Below are positions 43,581 through 48,190 of a stretch of 48,190 bases of DNA, in pieces. The position numbers were made by a program, and so were the translations under genes. Source of the DNA: Rhodoferax ferrireducens. Its GTDB lineage: Bacteria; Pseudomonadota; Gammaproteobacteria; Burkholderiales; Burkholderiaceae_C. The first letter of the stretch is position 1, and every line of letters starts with the position of its first letter. The notes under the pieces are model-generated. The model was not told the origin of the DNA. It was given only the letters and a program-made list of their open reading frames with translations, and searched no databases. The stretch spans positions 1-48,190 of the forward strand of contig NZ_QEII01000278.1 of the NCBI RefSeq assembly GCF_003347515.1. Direction: 5' to 3'.

Positions 43581-44091
43581 CAAACTGAGTTCGAACACAG
43601 CGACTGATGCGGGGCTGATCCCCGGCCTGATTCAGCAGTTCACTCGCCTTTGTGAGCGCATCCCCAACACCTTGCTGGCGTTCGTGGCGCGCTTCTCCAT
43701 TGCAGCAGTGTTCTGGAAGTCTGGCGAGACCAAGATACAGGGCTTCGCCCTTGACATCGTCAATCGGGAATTCACGCTGGGCTGGCCGCGCCTGTCGGAC
43801 TCGGTGGTGGACCTGTTCAGGGATGAATACCGTTTACCCCTGATTCCGCCAGAAATTGCGGCCACGCTGGCCGCCTTTGCAGAACACTTTTTCCCGATAC
43901 TGATCCTGCTTGGCATCGCCACCCGCCTGTCGGCGCTGGGTTTGCTGGGCATGACGATGACGATCCAGTTGTTTGTCTACCCCGATGCCTACCCCACCCA
44001 CGGCACCTGGGCCGCTGTGCTGCTGTACCTGATGGCGTACGGGCCTGGCAAGCTGTCGCTGGACCACTGGATTGCACGGCGCTACCAGTGA
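43564..44091 (+). CDS. DoxX-family membrane protein (bufferin operon)
   Basis: A 175-aa membrane protein of the DoxX family with four hydrophobic helices (LLAFVARFSIAAVFWKSG, LAAFAEHFFPILILLGIA, LGLLGMTMTIQLFVY and AAVLLYLMAYGPG), ending SLDHWIARRY. DoxX proteins are a regular fourth member of DUF2282-DUF692-DUF2063 operons, possibly with an electron-transfer role. Its start lies within the bufC end, so all genes from bufB on are coupled. Confidence 0.88.
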   Translation: MNTRTDKLSSNTATDAGLIPGLIQQFTRLCERIPNTLLAFVARFSIAAVFWKSGETKIQGFALDIVNREFTLGWPRLSDSVVDLFRDEYRLPLIPPEIAATLAAFAEHFFPILILLGIATRLSALGLLGMTMTIQLFVYPDAYPTHGTWAAVLLYLMAYGPGKLSLDHWIARRYQ

Positions 44092-44187
44092 CGCACTTGC
44101 CGCGTAATAACTCGCGACGCAGTAGGGCACGGCATAGTTCAACAACAAGTGGAACGATTGAGCGGCGTTTGGTCGAGAATGGAGCCG

Positions 44188-44643
44188 ATGGATATTCGAG
44201 TGGACAATTTGAACGGCCCGGAAATCGCTCAGCTTCTGCAGGAGCATCTGCAGAGCATGGCGCTGCATTCGCCGCCCGAAAGCGTTCATGCTCTGGACCT
44301 GCAGGCGCTGCGCAAACCCGATATCACGTTTTGGAGCGCATGGCAGGACGGCGCCTTGGCTGGCTGCGGCGCTCTGAAAGAGCTAGACCCGCTTCATGGC
44401 GAGATCAAGTCGATGCGAACAGCCTCTTTGCATTTGCGACAGGGCGTCGCGGCGAAGCTCCTCGCCCACATCATTGAAGAGGCGCAACGACGCTCGTATC
44501 GGCGACTCAGCCTGGAGACTGGCTCTGCGGCGGTTTTCGCACCGGCCCATCAGCTGTACGCCCGTTTTGGGTTTCAACCGGGTGAGCCGTTTGGAACTTA
44601 CGTTGAAGACCCCTACAGTGTCTTCATGACCAGGACGCTTTGA
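44188..44643 (+). CDS. GNAT-family N-acetyltransferase
   Basis: A 151-aa acetyltransferase. The acetyl-CoA-binding region is RTASLHLRQGVAAKLLAHIIEEAQRRSYRRLSLETG (motif A/B, though the Q/RxxGxA is RQGVAA), and YARFGFQPGEPF is the C-terminal motif. A GGAG site precedes the ATG at 44188; two upstream Met codons exist. Substrate unknown. It is separated from the DoxX gene by 96 bases and is probably transcribed on its own. Confidence 0.84.
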   Translation: MDIRVDNLNGPEIAQLLQEHLQSMALHSPPESVHALDLQALRKPDITFWSAWQDGALAGCGALKELDPLHGEIKSMRTASLHLRQGVAAKLLAHIIEEAQRRSYRRLSLETGSAAVFAPAHQLYARFGFQPGEPFGTYVEDPYSVFMTRTL

Positions 44644-44974
44644 GGGTTTTCTTTGGCTTTGCAGACACGCGCTACTCACGGGCGCTTGACGATCAGGAGC
44701 CGACCATCACGAGTGCCCGGTGTGCTTTGTCCTTGACGAAGCGCTTGGTTAACTCATTTTTTGCCGTGAATTACATGAATCCCGGCCGACCCTCGACAAT
44801 AGTCGCCTCAGCCCCGACTTTTCATCGTGCGCACCTAGGGTAAACGACCATTTGTCCGCAGCGTCCTGGCCGCAGCCATCATGTTGGTCAACGCAGGTCG
44901 TCAGGTTTCGTGACAAAGACGACGGCACCGAAACGCAAGGCTAATCATTTTGAGCACTATTTTGGAATTCCCAT
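44644..44974. other. 331-bp intergenic stretch
   Basis: No convincing gene, RNA or hairpin is visible between the GNAT and the YcaO gene. Only short open frames without ribosome sites occur. It marks a change in base composition: the YcaO gene and everything to its right is more AT-rich than the DNA to the left. Confidence 0.5.
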
Positions 44975-47179
44975 ATGGAAATTAAAGTCAACTTTCTCGA
45001 CAAGCTTCGTCTTGAAGCCAAGTTCGATGATTTCACGGTGGTGGCCGACCAGCCTATCCGTTATAAGGGCGATGGTTCGGCGCCAGGTCCATTCGATTAC
45101 TTTCTGGCCTCATCGGCCTTGTGCGCGGCTTACTTCGTGAAGTTGTACTGCGTAACTCGCAATATTCCTACCGAGAATATCCGACTGTCGCAGAATAATA
45201 TTGTCGATCCGGAAAATCGTTATCAGCAGATTTTCAAGATTCAGGTTGAGTTGCCGGCGGATATCTCTGCCAAAGACCGCCAGGGTATTTTGCGCTCCAT
45301 CGACCGTTGCACGGTGAAAAAAGTGGTGCAAGCCGGGCCCGAGTTTGTGATCGAAGAGGTCGAGAATCTGGATGCCGATGCGCAGGCCTTGCTGACCTTG
45401 ACTCCGGCTTCTGACGCGAGCACCTATATTGCGGGCAAGGATCTGCCGCTGGAGCAAACCATCGCCAATATGTCGGGGGTGTTGGCGGGCTTGGGCATAA
45501 AGATTGAAATCGCTTCGTGGCGCAATCTAGTCCCCCATGTGTGGTCGCTGCATATCCGCGACGCGCACTCGCCGATGTGTTTTACCAATGGCAAGGGATC
45601 GACCAAGGAAAGCGCGTTGGCGTCGGCGTTGGGGGAGTTCATAGAGCGACTCAATAACAATCATTTCTACGCCGGGTCGTTTTGGGGTGAAGACATCGCC
45701 AACGCGGCGTTTGTACATTACCCGAACGAGCGCTGGTTCAAGCCTGGCCGTAAAGACGCGCTGCCGGCTGAAATTCTGGATGCGTACTGCCGGCAAATTT
45801 ACAATCCCGATGGCGAACTACGTGGCTCGCATCTGGTCGATACCAACTCCGGCAATGTGCAGCGCGGTATCTGTTCGCTCCCCTTTGTGCGGCAGTCGGA
45901 CGGCGAGGTGGTGTATTTCCCGTCCAACCTGATCGAAAACCTGTACGTCAGCAATGGCATGAGTGCCGGCAATACGCTGGCCGAAGCGCAGGTGCAGTGT
46001 CTGTCCGAAATTTTCGAACGGGCGGTAAAACGCGAAATTCTGGAGGGTGAAATCGCATTGCCTGATGTACCGCACGAAGTGCTTGCGAAATACCCCGGCA
46101 TTCTGGCAGGCATTAAAGGATTGGAAGAGCAGGGCTTTCCGGTGCTGGTAAAAGACGCGTCGCTGGGTGGCGTGTACCCCGTGATGTGCGTCACCTTGAT
46201 GAACCCGCGAACGGGCGGTGTGTTTGCCTCGTTCGGAGCGCATCCAAGCCTGGAGGTGGCGCTGGAACGCAGCCTGACGGAATTGCTGCAGGGCCGCAGT
46301 TTTGAAGGCCTCAACGATTTACCACGGCCCACCTTTGTGAGTAACGCCGTGACTGAGCCAAACAACTTTGTTGAACACTTCATTGATTCCAGCGGTGTGG
46401 TGTCGTGGCGCTTTTTCAGTGCCAAAGCTGATTTCAATTTTGTGGAGTGGGATTTTTCCGGCCAGGGTGACAACTCCAATGCCGAGGAAGCCGCGACCTT
46501 GTTCGGCATTCTCGAAGGCATGGGCAAAGAAGCGTACGTGGCGGTGTATGACCAGTTAGGCGCAACCGCCTGCCGCATCCTGGTGCCGGGTTATTCGGAG
46601 GTGTATCCGGTAGATGATTTGATCTGGGACAACACCAACAAAGCACTGTTGTTCCGTGCCGATATTTTGAATTTGCATGGCCTGGACGATGCGAGCCTTG
46701 AAGCACTGCTTGAGCGTCTGGATAACAATGAGCTGGACGACTACTCCGACATTGCCACCTTGATCGGCATCGAATTTGACGAGAACACGGCCTGGGGCCA
46801 GCTGACAGTTCTGGAGTTGAAGCTGCTGATTCATCTCGCCTTGCAACAATTCGAGGCGGCGCAAGAGCTGGTGGAAGCCTTCCTGCAGTACAACGACAAC
46901 ACGGTCGAGCGCGGATTGTTTTATCAGGCCTTGAATGTGGTGCTGGAGGTGCTGCTGGATGATGATTTGGAACTGGACGATTACGTGGTCAATTTCCGCC
47001 GGATGTTTGGCAACCCTCGGATGGACGCGGTGATGGGGTCAGTGGACGGCAGCGTGCGCTTCTTCGGCTTGACGCCAACGAGTATGAAACTGGAAGGCCT
47101 CGATCGGCACCAGCGCCTGATCGACAGCTACAACAAATTGCATACGGTACGGGCCAATGTGGCGGCTACGTCCAGCTAG
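44975..47179 (+). CDS. OsmC-YcaO fusion protein
   Basis: A 734-aa protein. Residues about 1-145 form an OsmC-like domain (peroxide- or sulfur-linked), with PGPFDYFLASSALCAAYFVKLYC holding two cysteines. Residues about 155-585 correspond to E. coli YcaO (IRDAHSPMCFTNGKGSTKESALASALGEFIERLNNNHF, LYVSNGMSAGNTLAEA, GFPVLVKDASLGG), with the ATP-grasp-like YcaO fold. The rest is the helical C-terminal domain of YcaO. YcaO supports RimO methylthiolation of ribosomal protein S12, and RiPP YcaO enzymes make azolines. The codon use is more AT-rich than that of the neighbours upstream. A GGAA site lies 8 bases before the ATG. Confidence 0.9.
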   Translation: MEIKVNFLDKLRLEAKFDDFTVVADQPIRYKGDGSAPGPFDYFLASSALCAAYFVKLYCVTRNIPTENIRLSQNNIVDPENRYQQIFKIQVELPADISAKDRQGILRSIDRCTVKKVVQAGPEFVIEEVENLDADAQALLTLTPASDASTYIAGKDLPLEQTIANMSGVLAGLGIKIEIASWRNLVPHVWSLHIRDAHSPMCFTNGKGSTKESALASALGEFIERLNNNHFYAGSFWGEDIANAAFVHYPNERWFKPGRKDALPAEILDAYCRQIYNPDGELRGSHLVDTNSGNVQRGICSLPFVRQSDGEVVYFPSNLIENLYVSNGMSAGNTLAEAQVQCLSEIFERAVKREILEGEIALPDVPHEVLAKYPGILAGIKGLEEQGFPVLVKDASLGGVYPVMCVTLMNPRTGGVFASFGAHPSLEVALERSLTELLQGRSFEGLNDLPRPTFVSNAVTEPNNFVEHFIDSSGVVSWRFFSAKADFNFVEWDFSGQGDNSNAEEAATLFGILEGMGKEAYVAVYDQLGATACRILVPGYSEVYPVDDLIWDNTNKALLFRADILNLHGLDDASLEALLERLDNNELDDYSDIATLIGIEFDENTAWGQLTVLELKLLIHLALQQFEAAQELVEAFLQYNDNTVERGLFYQALNVVLEVLLDDDLELDDYVVNFRRMFGNPRMDAVMGSVDGSVRFFGLTPTSMKLEGLDRHQRLIDSYNKLHTVRANVAATSS

Positions 47180-47200
47180 GGTTACATGTTATGCCTGCGA

Positions 47201-47215
47201 CGATGACGTTCATCG
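47201..47215 (+). terminator. Weak hairpin after the YcaO gene
   Basis: CGATGA-CGT-TCATCG is a short perfect stem about 20 bases after the YcaO stop. A T-run (TTTTTT) appears only about 20 bases later, so termination efficiency is doubtful. Confidence 0.3.
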
Positions 47216-47365
47216 AGTTCACTGAAAATTTAGGGGTTTTTTAAAATTAGGAACTTATGAAACTCTGTTCCCGCACGGTGCTCATTCGTAAGTGCCCCAT
47301 GAACCACAGACTTGTACGTTGATGCTGAAATAGGCAAGCTCAATCCATCGAAATCAGATGGAAAG

Positions 47366-47575
47366 ATGAGCATGAAAAACGCCCGTGAGTATTGGTCAAA
47401 TCAGTTATCGGCAATCAAAACCCAAGGAGTTAGCTGCAGTGCCTACGCCAAGCAGCACGACCTTTCGCTGGCGAGCCTTTATTACTGGCAGCGCAGGCTG
47501 CAGCCCGGCACTTTCATAGTGCCGGGCCGTCTTCAGTCTGACCGCCCGGCATTCTCACCATCTGCATCCCTCTAA
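47366..47575 (+). CDS. IS66-type TnpA-like helix-turn-helix fragment
   Basis: A 69-aa open frame of which the first about 47 residues (REYWSNQLSAIKTQGVSCSAYAKQHDLSLASLYYWQRRLQ) match the N-terminal helix-turn-helix of IS66-family TnpA accessory proteins. The family protein continues further; here the frame ends shortly after, within a palindrome at 47503-47527. No TnpB or TnpC follows. It is thus most likely a truncated relic or a small domesticated DNA-binding protein. Confidence 0.6.
   Translation: MSMKNAREYWSNQLSAIKTQGVSCSAYAKQHDLSLASLYYWQRRLQPGTFIVPGRLQSDRPAFSPSASL
47503..47527. repeat. Perfect 10-bp GC-rich palindrome with 5-bp loop
   Basis: GCCCGGCACT-TTCAT-AGTGCCGGGC is a perfect hairpin located exactly where the TnpA-like homology ends. 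It may be a REP-like element, a transposon end or part of a terminator; no T-run follows. Confidence 0.6.
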
Positions 47576-47582
47576 TTTCCGT

Positions 47583-48074
47583 ATGTCTTTAATCGTCCAC
47601 AAAGGTTATCTGCCTGGTTCCATTGGTAGGGTTGTTGATCTCCACGCTCGCTTTTATAGCGATCTCGTTGATTTTGGCCTTCCATTCGAGACCAAGGTAG
47701 CACGCGAACTTTCCGAGTTTTGCGAGCGCTACGATGACAACTGCGATGGTTTTTGGCTCTTGCTACAGGATGGAATTGTCGAAGGCTCCATTGCTATTGA
47801 TGGCTCAAAGGCAAATCAAAATGGTGCCCATCTTCGATGGTTCATTACTTCAGACAAGTTGCGCGGGACCGGTGCCGGAACGGCCCTTTTGACCGCCGCA
47901 ATGGATTTCTGTCAATCACACCAATACCGGTGCGTGTATCTCTGTACTTTTGATGGTCTTGGTGCGGCAAGGCATCTTTATGAAAAATTCGGTTTTCGTC
48001 TTGTACATCAGCAGCAGGGAAAGCAGTGGGGTAGTGAGGTTAGCGAACAACGTTTTGAACGAAACGCCTCTTAA
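47583..48074 (+). CDS. GNAT-family N-acetyltransferase
   Basis: A 163-aa acetyltransferase with the acetyl-CoA loop LRGTGAGTALLTAAMDFC (R/QxxGxG/A) and the late LYEKFGFRLV motif. The N-terminal SLIVHKGYLPGSIGRVVDLHARFY resembles the GNAT half of MarR-GNAT fusions. It lies 8 bases behind the TnpA-like frame, and its base composition is AT-rich, in line with recent transfer. Substrate unknown. Confidence 0.85.
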   Translation: MSLIVHKGYLPGSIGRVVDLHARFYSDLVDFGLPFETKVARELSEFCERYDDNCDGFWLLLQDGIVEGSIAIDGSKANQNGAHLRWFITSDKLRGTGAGTALLTAAMDFCQSHQYRCVYLCTFDGLGAARHLYEKFGFRLVHQQQGKQWGSEVSEQRFERNAS

Positions 48075-48190
48075 GAAACTTCCCCAGCAGCCTTGAGAAA
48101 TCGGATATTTGAAATCATGCTGAGGAGGTTTGCTGTGGTGTAAGTTGAAAGCCCAATTGGTGAGCCCGACGAGTGAGATTTTGCACCACT
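48075..48190. other. Right edge, no gene recognised
   Basis: The last 116 bases hold no recognisable coding sequence, only an AGGAGG at 48122-48127 with no suitable start close behind. The sequence remains AT-rich and may belong to the same mobile-element neighbourhood. Confidence 0.4.

Noticed and set aside
41529..47179. A joint RiPP pathway of the MNIO operon with the YcaO fusion
   Set aside because: The YcaO protein matches housekeeping-type YcaO over its whole length, lies more than 800 bases away behind a GNAT gene, and differs in base composition. Proximity is more likely coincidence.
1..48190. tRNA, rRNA, riboswitch, CRISPR, replication origin
   Set aside because: No cloverleaf, rRNA segment, regularly spaced repeat array or iteron cluster was seen on either strand.

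Overview
The window is high-GC proteobacterial DNA without tRNA, rRNA or CRISPR. Gene content (PHB reductase, CydABX with CydP, DctBD, a DUF1302/DUF1329/YCF48/RND set, many LysR regulators, tandem 227-aa phasin-like proteins) and a dispersed repeat built on TGATAGCT...GGCTAGAG suggest a betaproteobacterium of the Comamonadaceae (Rhodoferax/Polaromonas-like). This assignment rests on recognition by eye, not on a search.

Layout. 1-8.7 kb: phaB, a 227-aa helical protein, a tightly overlapped cydP-cydA-cydB-cydX operon, and the dctB-dctD two-component pair. The block is closed by a decayed phaB remnant and a second, about 93 % identical copy of the 227-aa protein, so the cyd and dct genes are bracketed by a duplicated phaB-plus-partner pair. 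8.8-16.99 kb: housekeeping and small metabolic genes (pncC/cinA, pgpA, LysR, tautomerase-like, a one-chain CoA-transferase, a double SRPBCC protein, LysE exporter, and an HxlR/QorB divergent pair).

17.0-36.8 kb is the most coherent system. It has a CYP199-like class I P450 with its own ferredoxin and reductase, an AraC regulator, and a ten-gene minus-strand array: aryl-aldehyde dehydrogenase, CalA-like aryl-alcohol SDR, DUF1302 outer-membrane protein, DUF1329, YCF48, RND transporter, chemoreceptor, Leu-type binding protein, glutathione-independent formaldehyde dehydrogenase and HSL-type esterase. A divergent XylR/DmpR-type sigma-54 activator lies upstream, with a near-consensus -24/-12 promoter and a TTGATCAA-type inverted repeat in the divergent gap. 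I infer an uptake, sensing and catabolic island for methoxylated aromatic alcohols or their esters: ester to alcohol to aldehyde to acid, then P450 O-demethylation, with FdhA removing the formaldehyde.

36.8-41.3 kb is a scarred zone: VOC protein, EVE protein, DUF1330, LysR, a histidine-kinase remnant, a secreted-protein remnant, a broken alpha/beta hydrolase, a duplicated 140-bp EVE tail and a YafY/WYL regulator. 41.4-44.1 kb is a bufferin operon (DUF2282 precursor, MNIO/DUF692, DUF2063, DoxX) with an ECF-like promoter. 44.2-48.2 kb carries two GNAT acetyltransferases, a long OsmC-YcaO fusion and an IS66 TnpA-like fragment. From the YcaO gene onward the base composition is visibly more AT-rich, which suggests acquired DNA.
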